From CAVRCA01 sp963719345 (GTDB lineage Bacteria; Pseudomonadota; Alphaproteobacteria; Acetobacterales; Acetobacteraceae): DNA of 64,000 nucleotides. The DNA lies in contig CAVRCA010000001.1 of the NCBI GenBank assembly GCA_963719345.1, positions 1,519,439 through 1,583,438 on the forward strand, read 5' to 3'. The translations under genes and the position numbers were made by a program. The notes under the pieces are model-generated. The model did not search any database and was not told the DNA's origin. It saw only the letters and a program-made list of their open reading frames with translations. Positions within the stretch are counted from its first letter, which is position 1. Every line of letters starts with the position of its first letter. This document shows positions 9,349-18,317 of this stretch, in pieces.

Positions 9349-10370
9349 ACGAGAGCGATTCGCTGATGGATACCATGATGACCAGCGAGCCGGCGCTATC
9401 CGGACGAGAGCCGGGGACCCCGGTCGGATTGTCGATCGTGGTCCCCGTCTACAACGGGGCGGCGTCGGTCGGCCGGCTGGTCGCGGTCCTGAGCTCGCTG
9501 CGACCGGCAGGCGACCTTGAGATCGTGCTGGTGAACGACGGCAGCCCCGACGGCTCGGCGGAGGTCTGTCGGGAGTTGCTGCGCATCGCGACCGTGCCGA
9601 TCACCTATATCGAGCACTCCCGCAACTTCGGCGAGCACAACGCGGTCATGACCGGCCTGCGGCACGCCCGCGGCGCCTTCGTCATCACCATGGACGACGA
9701 CCTGCAGAACCCGCCCGAGGAGGTGGTCCGCCTCTACGACCACGCCCGGCTTGGCGGCTGGGACGTGGTCTATACACGCTCGCCGACGCGGGCCCACGCA
9801 CGCTGGCGCAATCTCGGCAGCCGCTTCGCCAACAAGGTGGCCGACTGGCTCATCCACAAGCCGAAGGGCCTCTACCTTTCATCATTTCGTTGCATGTCCG
9901 CGCTAGTGGTGGATGCAGTGACCCGGTATCGCGGTCCCTACCCCTACGTGGACGGACTGGTCATGCAGGTGACCCAGCGGATCGACAGCATCGAGGTGCG
10001 CCATCTGCCGCGGGCGGAGGGACAATCGAACTACAACCTTCGGCGGCTGGTGCGGCTCTGGCTCAACCTGGCGACAAGCTTCTCCCTCGCGCCGCTGCGG
10101 CTGGCGACCATCGCCGGCGTCCTGCTCGCGTTGCTGGGCGGCTTCGGCGCGGCGGTGGTGTTCACCCAGGCGCTGTTCTCCAAGGCGTCGCCCTCGGGCT
10201 GGGCTTCGACGATGGTGGTGATCCTGATCGTATCGGGCGTGCAGTCGATGATCCTCGGCGCGATGGGCGAGTATGTCGGCCGCACGTTCCTCTCCGCCAA
10301 CGGCAAGCCGCAGGGCACGGTCCGCATGGTGGAACGCAGCGCCGTCCCGGCGGAGCAGGATCGCCCATGA
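9345..10370 (+). CDS. GT2 glycosyltransferase, polyprenyl-phosphate type (GtrB/ArnC/DPM1-like)
   Basis: A 341-residue glycosyltransferase. The GT-A core has LSIVVPVYNGAASVGRL, VLVNDGSPDGS, HSRNFGEHNAVMTG and the metal-binding TMDDDLQNPPEE (DxD-like), followed by GQSNYNLRRLVRLWLNL. Two C-terminal membrane segments follow (about residues 249-275 and 288-312). This is the layout of enzymes that move a sugar from a nucleotide to undecaprenyl phosphate at the inner membrane. The start codon overlaps the methyltransferase stop, and the stop overlaps the next ATG, giving tight coupling with the SMR-like protein. The sugar cannot be deduced. Confidence 0.88.
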   Translation: MNESDSLMDTMMTSEPALSGREPGTPVGLSIVVPVYNGAASVGRLVAVLSSLRPAGDLEIVLVNDGSPDGSAEVCRELLRIATVPITYIEHSRNFGEHNAVMTGLRHARGAFVITMDDDLQNPPEEVVRLYDHARLGGWDVVYTRSPTRAHARWRNLGSRFANKVADWLIHKPKGLYLSSFRCMSALVVDAVTRYRGPYPYVDGLVMQVTQRIDSIEVRHLPRAEGQSNYNLRRLVRLWLNLATSFSLAPLRLATIAGVLLALLGGFGAAVVFTQALFSKASPSGWASTMVVILIVSGVQSMILGAMGEYVGRTFLSANGKPQGTVRMVERSAVPAEQDRP

Positions 10371-10699
10371 TCCCGTACTGGATCCTGCTGGCGGCGGCGA
10401 TCACCACCAGCATGCTGGGTCAGGCGTTGCTCAAGGCCGGCGCCGCCGCCCCGAACTTCGTCGCCCAGTTGTTCGACCGGCATACCGTGATCGGGCTCGG
10501 GCTCTATGGCGGGGCGGCGCTGCTCTACATCTCCGCGCTGCGTCGCATCCCGATGTCGGTCGCCCTGCCTTGCACGGCGGCATCCTACGCCGCCGCCCTG
10601 CTGGTCGGGCATTTCGCGTTCGACGAGCCGATCGGGGGCGCCCAGCTCGCGGCGATCGGCCTGATCTCCGCGGGTGTTCTGTTGCTCGCGGCGGCCTGA
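10367..10699 (+). CDS. SMR/EamA-like small four-helix membrane transporter (ArnE/ArnF-like)
   Basis: A 110-residue protein with four hydrophobic helices (about residues 4-20, 40-56, 62-82 and 90-109) and family residues GQALLKAG near the N-terminus. Proteins of this size and shape directly behind an ArnC/GtrB-type transferase usually act as flippases for the polyprenyl-phosphate sugar (ArnE/F, or GtrA analogues). It lacks the strongly conserved membrane Glu14 of the EmrE drug pumps, since its first helix reads YWILLAAAITTSMLGQ. That fits a lipid-sugar role better than drug export. ATGA overlap with the GT2 gene. Confidence 0.8.
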   Translation: MIPYWILLAAAITTSMLGQALLKAGAAAPNFVAQLFDRHTVIGLGLYGGAALLYISALRRIPMSVALPCTAASYAAALLVGHFAFDEPIGGAQLAAIGLISAGVLLLAAA

Positions 10700-10704
10700 G
10701 CCGG

Positions 10705-13700
10705 CTACCAGGTGTCCACGTGGGGGCGCTTCTTGCCCTCGCGCGGCGCCGGGGCGCGGGCGGTGCGCAGGCCGCGCATGATCCACCGCCGGGTCTCCGC
10801 CGGGTCGATCACGTCGTCGATTTCCAGCATCTGCGCCACCGCGATCGCCTTGCCGCGGGTATAGAGCTCATCGACCCGACGACGATACTCGGCATCCCGC
10901 TCGGCGGGATCCTCGATCGCGGCCAGCTCGTTGCGATATGCGAGCCGGACCGCGCCCTCCAGCCCCATGCCGCCGAACTCGCCGGTCGGCCATGAGACGT
11001 TGAACCAGGGCGCATGGAACGAGCCGCCGGCCATCGCCTGAGCGCCCAACCCGTAGCCCTTGCGCAGCACTATGGTGAAGAACGGCACCGAGATGTTGGC
11101 GCCGACCACGAACATGCGGCAGACCCGACGCACCTGGGCCGACTTCTCCGCCTCCGGCCCGACCATGAAGCCCGGCGTGTCGCACAGCGACAGCACCGGG
11201 ATGTCATAGGCGTCGCAGAGCTGGACGAAGCGCGCCGCCTTGTCCGCCGCCTCGGCATCGATTGCGCCCGCGAGGTGCATCGGATTGTTGGCGATCAGCC
11301 CGAGCGGCCGCCCCTCGATGCGGATGAGCGCGGTGATCATGCCGAGGCCGAAGTCCCGCCGCAGCTCGAGCACCGAGCCGGTATCGGCAAGCGTCTCGAT
11401 CACCGCGCGGATGTCGTAGACACGCAGCCGGTTTTCCGGGATCAAGCGGCGCAGCCCACGCTGGTCGGCACAGGTCCAATCGGGCACCGAACCCTGGAAA
11501 TAGGACAGATAACGCCTGGCGACCGCGACCGCCGCGGCTTCGTCGCGCACCAGCACGTCGATCACGCCGTTCGGCGCCTGTACGCTGACGGGGCCGACCT
11601 CCTCGGGCTTGAACACGCCCAGGCCGCCGCCCTCGATCATCGCCGGACCGCCCATGCCTAGGCTGGTGCTCTCGGTCGCGATGATGACGTCGCAGCAGCC
11701 GAGCAATGCCGCGTTGCCGGCGAAGCACCTTCCATGCACGATGCCGATCAGCGGGATCAGCCCCGACAGTCCGGCGAAGCTGCGGAAGGTCGGCACATCG
11801 AGGCTGGCCGCCGTAGTGAGCTGCTTGTCGGTATCGCCCGGCCGGCCGCCGCCGCCTTCCGCGAACAGCACCAGCGGACGACGCATCTCCTGTGCAAGCC
11901 GAAAGATGCGGTCCTGCTTCTTGTGGTTCATCGTGCCCTGGGTGCCGGCGAGCACCATGTAGTCGTAGGCCACGACGATGGTGGACGCGCGCTCCTCGCC
12001 GTGCTGCGCGGCGTTCACCGTGCCGATGCCGGCGACCAGCCCGTCGGCCGGCGTGGTGCGCAGCAGCTCCTCGGGTGTACGCCGGCTGCGCTGGGCCGCG
12101 ACCGTCAATGCGCCATACTCGACGAAGCTGCCCGGATCGCAGAGGTCGTCCACGTTTTCGCGCACCGTGCGTCCGCCCTGGCGACGACGTCGCGCGACCG
12201 CATTCGCGCGGGCAGCATCGAGCGTCAGCCCGTGCCGGGCGATGCTCTCGGCGAGATCGGGGCGGATCGCGTCCAGATCGATTTTTTCCACGTCGGCCTC
12301 GTCCGCCGCTTCGACCGCACGCGGCTCGATGAACAGCAGTGGCTCGCCGGGCGAAAGAACGGCGCCGCGCGCCGCCGTGATCTGGCGCACCATGCCGGCG
12401 ACCGCCGCAGGGATGAGATGCTCCATCTTCATCGCTTCGAGCACCGCCACTGCTTGACCGGCGCGCACCAGGTCGCCAACCGCAACGTCCACCGAAACCA
12501 CGGAGCCCTGCATCGGGGCGACCACCGCGACAGTCCCGGGCGGACCGGCCGCTTCAGCCGGCTTTTCCCGCACGGCGGCTGCGTCGGTGAAGAACGGATC
12601 GGCGGCATCGGCGCCCGCGGCATGCACCAGTTTGGCGGCGTGCTCGTCGAGCCAGCGCGTCGTGACCGCGTTCGAGGCCACATCGCCGTCCCGCAGCAGA
12701 GCGGCCAGAAAGCCGACATTGGTGCGCACGCCCTCGATGCGGAACTCCGCCAATGCCCGGCGAGCACGAACGAGCGCATCCGCATAGTCCGACGACGGCG
12801 CGTGGACGATGAGCTTGGCCAGGAGAGAATCGAACGTGGACACGGTACGATAGCCCGCGTAGCCGAACCCATCGACCCGCACGCCGGGGCCGGAAGGCGG
12901 GTCGTAGCGGGAGAGCGTCCCGCCCGACGGCAACGCCGTGCCGTCCGCGCGCATCCGCTCCATGTTGACGCGGAGCTGGATTGCGTGACCGCGTGGCGGC
13001 GGAACGTCAGGCTGGCGCAAGCCGAGCGCGGTCAGCGTCGCGCCGCCGGCGATGCGCAACTGCGTCTTGACCAGATCGACCCCGAACACCTCCTCCGTCA
13101 CGGTGTGCTCGACCTGGAGGCGCGGGTTGGCCTCGATGAAAACGAAGCGACGCGGATCGTCGGCGTCCAGCAGGAACTCGAACGTGCCGAGACCGCGATA
13201 GCGCACGGTTTCGGCCATGCGTATTGCCGCCTCGGTGATCGCGGCACGTTGCCCGGCGGTCAGGGTCGGGCTGGGCGCGATCTCCATCAGCTTCTGATGG
13301 CGACGCTGGATGGTGCATTCGCGCTCGCCCAGGTGGGAGACGCCGCCCTCGCCGTCGCCGACGATCTGCACCTCGATGTGGCGCGCCCGCGTGATCAGCT
13401 CCTCGACGTACACCTCGTCGCGGCCGAATGCGCGAAGCGCCTCGGAGCGGCAGCGGGCGATGGCGTCGTCCAGCTCCGCCGCCTTCGCGGCCACGCGCAT
13501 CCCGCGACCGCCGCCGCCGGCGACGGCCTTCACCATCAGGGCGGCGCCTGCGCCCAGCGTTGCGAAAAAATCCTGCGCCTGCTCGAGGCTGGTCGGCCCC
13601 GACGTGCCGCGCGACACCGGCACTTCGCACCGACGTGCCAGCTCACGCGCCTGCGTCTTGTCGCCAAAAAGTTCCAGCACATCCGGCGAGGGGCCGACGA

Positions 13701-14004
13701 AGATCAATCCGGCCTGGGCGCAGGAGCGCGCGAACCCCGCGTTCTCGGCGAGAAAGCCGTAGCCCGGGTGCACGGCGTCGCAGCCCGCCTCGGACGCATT
13801 GGCCACGATCTGCGCGATGTCGAGATAGGCCGCCGGACCGGCCCCGCGCAGGGGCCGCGCCTCATCGGCGCGCCGGACATGCAGGGATCGTGAATCGTCT
13901 TCCGAAAACACGGCGACCGACGAGACCCCGAGCTCGGCGCAGGCACGCGCGATCCGGATCGCGATCTCGGCGCGATTGGCGATCAGCAGCCGCTTGACGG
14001 GCAA
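10705..14004 (-). CDS. Single-chain acyl-CoA carboxylase (biotin carboxylase + BCCP + carboxyltransferase)
   Basis: A 1099-residue multidomain carboxylase. The biotin-carboxylase half starts RLLIANRAEIAIRIARA; it has the ATP-grasp glycine loop VAGGGGRGMRV near residue 160 and the ERECTIQRRHQK and EANPRLQVEHTVTE motifs. The biotin domain carries EAMKM with the modified Lys at residue 526. A fused alpha/beta carboxyltransferase fills residues about 570-1099 (including GGGRPGD and CDTPGFMVGPE). The order and length match the single-chain long-chain acyl-CoA carboxylases. Translation starts at TTG 14004, 3 nt after the stop of the upstream enoyl-CoA hydratase gene, implying coupling. Substrate (acetyl-, propionyl- or longer acyl-CoA) is undetermined. 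Confidence 0.9.
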   Translation of the reverse strand: MPVKRLLIANRAEIAIRIARACAELGVSSVAVFSEDDSRSLHVRRADEARPLRGAGPAAYLDIAQIVANASEAGCDAVHPGYGFLAENAGFARSCAQAGLIFVGPSPDVLELFGDKTQARELARRCEVPVSRGTSGPTSLEQAQDFFATLGAGAALMVKAVAGGGGRGMRVAAKAAELDDAIARCRSEALRAFGRDEVYVEELITRARHIEVQIVGDGEGGVSHLGERECTIQRRHQKLMEIAPSPTLTAGQRAAITEAAIRMAETVRYRGLGTFEFLLDADDPRRFVFIEANPRLQVEHTVTEEVFGVDLVKTQLRIAGGATLTALGLRQPDVPPPRGHAIQLRVNMERMRADGTALPSGGTLSRYDPPSGPGVRVDGFGYAGYRTVSTFDSLLAKLIVHAPSSDYADALVRARRALAEFRIEGVRTNVGFLAALLRDGDVASNAVTTRWLDEHAAKLVHAAGADAADPFFTDAAAVREKPAEAAGPPGTVAVVAPMQGSVVSVDVAVGDLVRAGQAVAVLEAMKMEHLIPAAVAGMVRQITAARGAVLSPGEPLLFIEPRAVEAADEADVEKIDLDAIRPDLAESIARHGLTLDAARANAVARRRRQGGRTVRENVDDLCDPGSFVEYGALTVAAQRSRRTPEELLRTTPADGLVAGIGTVNAAQHGEERASTIVVAYDYMVLAGTQGTMNHKKQDRIFRLAQEMRRPLVLFAEGGGGRPGDTDKQLTTAASLDVPTFRSFAGLSGLIPLIGIVHGRCFAGNAALLGCCDVIIATESTSLGMGGPAMIEGGGLGVFKPEEVGPVSVQAPNGVIDVLVRDEAAAVAVARRYLSYFQGSVPDWTCADQRGLRRLIPENRLRVYDIRAVIETLADTGSVLELRRDFGLGMITALIRIEGRPLGLIANNPMHLAGAIDAEAADKAARFVQLCDAYDIPVLSLCDTPGFMVGPEAEKSAQVRRVCRMFVVGANISVPFFTIVLRKGYGLGAQAMAGGSFHAPWFNVSWPTGEFGGMGLEGAVRLAYRNELAAIEDPAERDAEYRRRVDELYTRGKAIAVAQMLEIDDVIDPAETRRWIMRGLRTARAPAPREGKKRPHVDTW

Positions 14005-14007
14005 AGC

Positions 14008-14811
14008 TCAGCGGCCCTTGAACTGCGGCTGCCGCTTTTCGAGAAAGGCGCGCAGGCCCTCCGCGTGATCCTCGGTCCGCACCGCCTCGGCCATCGCCTC
14101 CGCCTCGCGATGCGATTGCTCGTCCCAGCTGTTGTCGAGCGACGTGCGCATCAGGCGCTTGATGTGCCCGAGTGCCACGGTCGGACCGTCGGCCAGCCGA
14201 CGCGCGAGATGGAGGGTCCGTTCCTCCAGTTCGACGCGCGGGACCACCCAGTTCAGGAGGCCAAACTCATGCGCCTGGCGGGCATCGTAGCGATCCCCGA
14301 GCAGCCCGATTTCGAGCGCACGCCGTTCGCCCACCACGCGGGGGAGAAAATAGCTGGCGCCGCCGTCGGTGGAGAAGCCGATGTGGCGATAGGCGAGCGT
14401 GAAGAGCGCGTCGTCGCTGGCGATGGCGAGATCGGCGGCGAGCAGCAGACTGACCCCGAACCCCGCAACCGCGCCGTGGATCGAGGCAAGCACCGGCTTG
14501 GCCATGCGGCGGATCTGGTAGATGGTCTGATGGGCCGAGACGACGCGGGCCTCGAAGCCGCGCACATGCGCCTCGCGGTTGGTGCGCAGCTCCTCGTCGA
14601 ACGACTTGATGTTGCCGCCGGCCATGAAATGCCGGCCGTTGCCGCGGATGACCACTGCGCGCACGGCCGGGTCCCGCTCGAACGAGGCGGTGGTCTCGAA
14701 CAGCAGCCGGCCCATGTCCGGGGAAAGCGTGTTCAGCTCCTCGGGCCGGTTGAGGGTGATCCAGCCGATCCCGTCCCGCACCTCGGCGAGCACGTGCGCC
14801 GTTGTCTCCAT
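14008..14811 (-). CDS. Enoyl-CoA hydratase/isomerase family protein
   Basis: A 267-residue crotonase-fold enzyme. Oxyanion-hole segments are GRHFMAGGNIKSF (about residues 59-71) and IHGAVAGFGVSLLLAADLAIAS (about 105-126), followed by FSTDGGASYFLPRVVG. The second catalytic Glu position of classical hydratases is replaced (DGGASYFL), so the reaction may be isomerisation or decarboxylation, not hydration. It is upstream of, and translationally coupled to, the fused carboxylase, suggesting that one pathway uses both, such as degradation of a branched or terpenoid acyl-CoA (inference). Start ATG 14811 is preferred; codons up to 14832 are also open. Confidence 0.87.
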   Translation of the reverse strand: METTAHVLAEVRDGIGWITLNRPEELNTLSPDMGRLLFETTASFERDPAVRAVVIRGNGRHFMAGGNIKSFDEELRTNREAHVRGFEARVVSAHQTIYQIRRMAKPVLASIHGAVAGFGVSLLLAADLAIASDDALFTLAYRHIGFSTDGGASYFLPRVVGERRALEIGLLGDRYDARQAHEFGLLNWVVPRVELEERTLHLARRLADGPTVALGHIKRLMRTSLDNSWDEQSHREAEAMAEAVRTEDHAEGLRAFLEKRQPQFKGR

Positions 14812-14969
14812 CCCCGATCTCCCGCTCGACACTCATGGCATCGAGCCATGATCGGCCGGCGGATGCAAATGGGGGAAGGCTGCCCGCCGCCCGGTCCGTG
14901 CGAAGAGGCGAAGGGTTGTTCGGGGCCGCGAATGGGGCTGAAGTGCCTCGGACAAACCGGGAGAGCACG

Positions 14970-16328
14970 ATGCGTCAGATGGCTCTGGTCGCGTTCCTGC
15001 AGGCGCAGAACTGCACCAATTTCGTCGGCTCGTGGCGGCACCCCCAGGCGGCCCCCGACTTCACCTCCGCCGAGTATTTCCGGCGCATCGGCCGCATCCT
15101 GGAGGCCGGCAAGTTCCACATGGGATTCTTCGATGACCGGCTCGCCATGCCCGACCGTTTCGGCGGCGATCACGCGCACACCGTCGCCAACGGCATCCGC
15201 TGCGTGAAAATGGACCCGATGACGATCCTCACCGTCATGGGCATGGCAACGGAACGGCTCGGCCTCGGCTCGACCTACACGACAACGTATTACGAGCCGT
15301 TCCACGTCGCCCGCGTGTTCCAGACATTGGACCTGATGACCAATGGCCGGGCCGCGTGGAACATCGTCACCTCGATGAATGACGGCGAGGCGCTCAACAT
15401 GGGCATCGAGGCGCACGGTGAGCATGATCTGCGCTACGACCGCGCCGACGAGTTTCTGGAAGTGGTGCTCGGCCACTGGGATTCCTGGGAAGACGACGCG
15501 ATCGTGCTCGACAAGGCGTCCGGCCTGTTCGCGCGTCCCGAGAAGGTCCATCGCCTCGACTATCGGGGCCGCTTCCTCAAGTCACGCGGGCCGTTCACCG
15601 TCCCGCGCTCGGCCCAGGGTCATCCGGTGCTGATCCAGGCGGGGCAGAGCGATCGCGGCCGCCGGTTCGCCGCGCGATGGGCGGAGGTGGTGTTCGTCGT
15701 CTATCACACGCTCGAACACGGCAGGCAGGAATACGCCGCGTTCAAGGAGCAGGTGGCGCGCAACGGACGCGATCCGGACAGCGTCAAGGTCACGCCCGAA
15801 ATCTACACCGTCGTCGCCGAGACCCGCGCCGAGGCGGAGGATCAACTCGCCCTGATCGACACGCTGCCGCGCGACGCCGACCGGGTCTCACTGTTGTCGG
15901 AAGTCCTGAACTTCGATTTTTCGACCAAGGGTCTCGACGAGCCGTTCACCGACGAGGAGTTCGCCGCCATGACCGGCGCGCAGGGCATCCGCAACCGGGT
16001 GATCCGCGAGACCGGCAACCGCAACCCGACGGTCCGCGACTTCATCCAAACCAGCGGCCGCGGCACGTTCCATGATCATCCGCGCGTGTATGGCACTCCG
16101 AATGACGTTGCGGACCAGCTCGAAGAGTGGTTCGTCGGGGGTGCCTGCGACGGCTTCGTCATCGCGGCATCGCATGTTCCGGGAGCGTATGAGGATTTCG
16201 CCCGACTTGTGGTGCCCGAATTGCAGCGGCGCGGCTTGTTCCACAAGGAGTACGAGGGCGCGACCTTGCGCGAAAACCTCGGCCTGCGCCGGCCCGCGAT
16301 CGGGGAATGGCGCGGCGCAGGCCCGTGA
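14970..16328 (+). CDS. Flavin-dependent monooxygenase, NtaA/SnaA/DszA (luciferase-like) family
   Basis: A 452-residue class C flavin monooxygenase. Family signatures are GSWRHPQAAPDF at the N-terminus, GKFHMGFFDDRL, LGLGSTYTTTYYEPFHVARVFQTLD, GRAAWNIVTSMND and HPVLIQAGQSDRGRRFAARWAEVVF. These proteins take FMNH2 from a separate reductase and oxygenate chelators, sulfur heterocycles or antibiotics (NtaA, DszA, SnaA). No flavin reductase gene is visible nearby. It is divergent from the hydratase/carboxylase pair. Start ATG 14970; an AGAG lies upstream but the Shine-Dalgarno is weak. Confidence 0.88.
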   Translation: MRQMALVAFLQAQNCTNFVGSWRHPQAAPDFTSAEYFRRIGRILEAGKFHMGFFDDRLAMPDRFGGDHAHTVANGIRCVKMDPMTILTVMGMATERLGLGSTYTTTYYEPFHVARVFQTLDLMTNGRAAWNIVTSMNDGEALNMGIEAHGEHDLRYDRADEFLEVVLGHWDSWEDDAIVLDKASGLFARPEKVHRLDYRGRFLKSRGPFTVPRSAQGHPVLIQAGQSDRGRRFAARWAEVVFVVYHTLEHGRQEYAAFKEQVARNGRDPDSVKVTPEIYTVVAETRAEAEDQLALIDTLPRDADRVSLLSEVLNFDFSTKGLDEPFTDEEFAAMTGAQGIRNRVIRETGNRNPTVRDFIQTSGRGTFHDHPRVYGTPNDVADQLEEWFVGGACDGFVIAASHVPGAYEDFARLVVPELQRRGLFHKEYEGATLRENLGLRRPAIGEWRGAGP

Positions 16329-16332
16329 TTTC

Positions 16333-17313
16333 CTATTCCAGCCCCTCGAACAGCGGCGTGGTGATGTAGCGCTCGGCGAAGGACGGAATGATGGTGACGA
16401 TCCGCTTGCCCGCCATCTCCGGGCGTCGCGCAACCTTGAGGGTCGCCGCCAGCGCCGAGCCGGAGGAAATGCCGCCCGGAATACCTTCCGTCCGCGCCAG
16501 ACGCCGCGCGGCGGCAAAACTCTCCTCGTTGCTGACCTGCACGGTCTCGTCGATCAGGTCGGTTTCGAGCACTTCGGGGATGAAACCGGCGCCGATGCCC
16601 TGAAGCGGGTGCGGCCCGGGCTTGCCGCCCGACAGGACCGGGCTTGCCTCCGGCTCGACGGCGATGAAGCGCATATCCGGTTTGCGCGGCTTCAGCACCT
16701 GCGCGCACCCCGTCAGCGTGCCCCCCGTTCCGATGCCGGAGACGATGGCGTCTACCTGTCCCTCGGTGTCGTGCCAGATTTCTTCCGCCGTGGTGAGGCG
16801 GTGGATCTCCGGATTGGCCGGGTTGCCGAACTGGTTGGGCATGACCGCGCCCTCGTTGCTTGCCAGCAGCTCGTTGGCGCGCGCGATCGCGCCGTTCATG
16901 CCCTTCTCGCGCGGCGTCAAGTCCACCTGCGCGCCGAGATAGCGCAGCATCTTGCGTCGCTCGCTCGAGACCGATTCCGGCATCGTCAGGATCAGCTTGT
17001 AGCCCCGTGCGGCGCACACGAAGGCAAGCCCGATGCCGGTGTTGCCGGAGGTCGGCTCGATGATCGTCGCGCCCGGCGAGAGCTTGCCCTCGCGCTCCAG
17101 CGCCAAAATCATGTTGACGCCGATGCGGTCCTTGACGCTCGAGATCGGATTGAAGAACTCGAGTTTCAGGCAGATGTCCGCGGTGATGCCTTCTTCCTGC
17201 GCAATGCGCGGGATGCGCACCAGCGGCGTGTTGCCGATCGTCTCGGCAATGCTGTCGTAGATCCGCCCGCGCAGCGGACGGTCGAACACCAATGGCTTGT
17301 GCTGTTCGGTCAT
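16333..17313 (-). CDS. cysK: Cysteine synthase A (O-acetylserine sulfhydrylase)
   Basis: A 326-residue PLP enzyme that makes cysteine from O-acetylserine and sulfide. The PLP lysine is in NPISSVKDRIG (about residue 56-66), the asparagine loop is TSGNTGIG, the phosphate-binding loop is GIGTGGTLTG and the C-terminal PLP-N1 contact is GISSGSALAA. All catalytic elements are present. The N-terminus (MTEQHKPLVFDRPLRGRIYDSI) is about 15 residues longer than E. coli CysK, as in many alphaproteobacteria. A 13-bp palindrome lies 24-36 nt upstream of the start and may be an operator. It is convergent with the flavin monooxygenase, 4 nt away. Confidence 0.95.
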   Translation of the reverse strand: MTEQHKPLVFDRPLRGRIYDSIAETIGNTPLVRIPRIAQEEGITADICLKLEFFNPISSVKDRIGVNMILALEREGKLSPGATIIEPTSGNTGIGLAFVCAARGYKLILTMPESVSSERRKMLRYLGAQVDLTPREKGMNGAIARANELLASNEGAVMPNQFGNPANPEIHRLTTAEEIWHDTEGQVDAIVSGIGTGGTLTGCAQVLKPRKPDMRFIAVEPEASPVLSGGKPGPHPLQGIGAGFIPEVLETDLIDETVQVSNEESFAAARRLARTEGIPGGISSGSALAATLKVARRPEMAGKRIVTIIPSFAERYITTPLFEGLE

Positions 17314-17336
17314 GATGAGAGGTTCCTCCGCGTATT

Positions 17337-17349
17337 TGCGATTATCGCA
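17337..17349. promoter_or_regulatory. Palindrome upstream of cysK, candidate operator
   Basis: TGCGAT-T-ATCGCA is a perfect inverted repeat with 6-bp arms, centred about 30 bp upstream of the cysK ATG in the cysK/enoyl-CoA hydratase divergent region. The position suits a repressor site or 5'UTR element. The cognate regulator is not in the window. Confidence 0.35.
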
Positions 17350-17502
17350 CCGACGGCTGGGCATGAGATCTACCACGTCAGGACGCCGGTAGTCACCCGA
17401 CAACCCCACGCATTTTCACGGTTGTGCTGCGTGATTTTGCCCGGCGATGGCGTCCGTCGCCGGCTGTGCTTATGGTGCCGCACGCTCAGAAGGGGGACGA
17501 AG

Positions 17503-18285
17503 GTGGCGGATCTGACCGAGACGATCGAGGACGGCGTGGCCGTCCTGACGATGAACCGCCCCGACCGGCTGAACGCGCTGTCGCCCGAGATGCTGGCGGC
17601 GATGCGCGAGGCGCTACCGCGCCTGTCAACCGACGACGCGGTCGGCGCCATCGTGGTGACCGGCGCCGGGCGCGGTTTTTGCGCCGGTGGCGACGTCAAG
17701 ACGATGCTCGCTCGCGGCCAGGTGACGTTCGAGCAGCGCATCGACGGCCTGCGCCTGATGCACCAGCTGCCCCTGATGTTCCGCGCCAGCCCGAAAGTGA
17801 TCATCGCCGCGGTGAACGGCCCGGCGGCCGGCGCCGGCCTCGGGGTGGCGATGTCCTGCGACCTGCGCGTCGCGGCCCGCTCCGCCCGGTTCGGCACCGG
17901 CTTCGCCGGGGTCGGCTACTCCGGCGATTTCGGCGGGTCCTGGCTGATGACGCAGCTGGTCGGGACCGCCAAGGCGCGCGAGCTCTACCTGCTCGGCGAC
18001 GTCATCGACAGCGCCGAAGCAGAACGGATCGGACTGGTGAACCGCGTGGTGGAGGACGACCAGCTGCTGCCGGAGGCGATGGCGCTGGCGCGACGGTTCG
18101 CGCAGGGACCACGTGTCGCCTACGGCTACATGAAGCGGAACCTGCACGCCGCCGAGACCGAGCCGCTTACCGCGGTGCTGGAGATGGAGGCGATCCACCA
18201 GGCACGCACCGGCCAGACCGAAGACCACCGCGAGGCCGTCACGGCGTTCACCGAACGCCGCAAGCCGGTGTTCCGCGGCCGGTAG
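17503..18285 (+). CDS. Enoyl-CoA hydratase/isomerase family protein
   Basis: A 260-residue crotonase-fold enzyme. It has GRGFCAGGDVKTM (oxyanion loop, about residues 56-68), VNGPAAGAGLGVAMSCDLRVAA (about 103-124) and GVGYSGDFGGSWLMTQLVG, where an acidic residue (Asp in SGDFGGS) stands at the position of the second catalytic acid. Start GTG 17503 is chosen for AGGGGGAC about 7 nt upstream; no ATG lies closer in frame. It stands alone between cysK (divergent) and the efflux operon (convergent). It probably acts in fatty or aromatic acyl-CoA turnover together with the other CoA enzymes in the window; the substrate is unknown. Confidence 0.88.
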   Translation: MADLTETIEDGVAVLTMNRPDRLNALSPEMLAAMREALPRLSTDDAVGAIVVTGAGRGFCAGGDVKTMLARGQVTFEQRIDGLRLMHQLPLMFRASPKVIIAAVNGPAAGAGLGVAMSCDLRVAARSARFGTGFAGVGYSGDFGGSWLMTQLVGTAKARELYLLGDVIDSAEAERIGLVNRVVEDDQLLPEAMALARRFAQGPRVAYGYMKRNLHAAETEPLTAVLEMEAIHQARTGQTEDHREAVTAFTERRKPVFRGR

Positions 18286-18317
18286 CAAGCAGGGGAGAGG
18301 GCGGGCGCGCGGGCCGG

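Noticed and set aside
11734..13893. Long open frame antisense to the acyl-CoA carboxylase
   Set aside because: GC-rich coding DNA leaves the opposite strand open. The protein is Arg/His/Ala-rich without any domain, while the minus strand holds a complete carboxylase.
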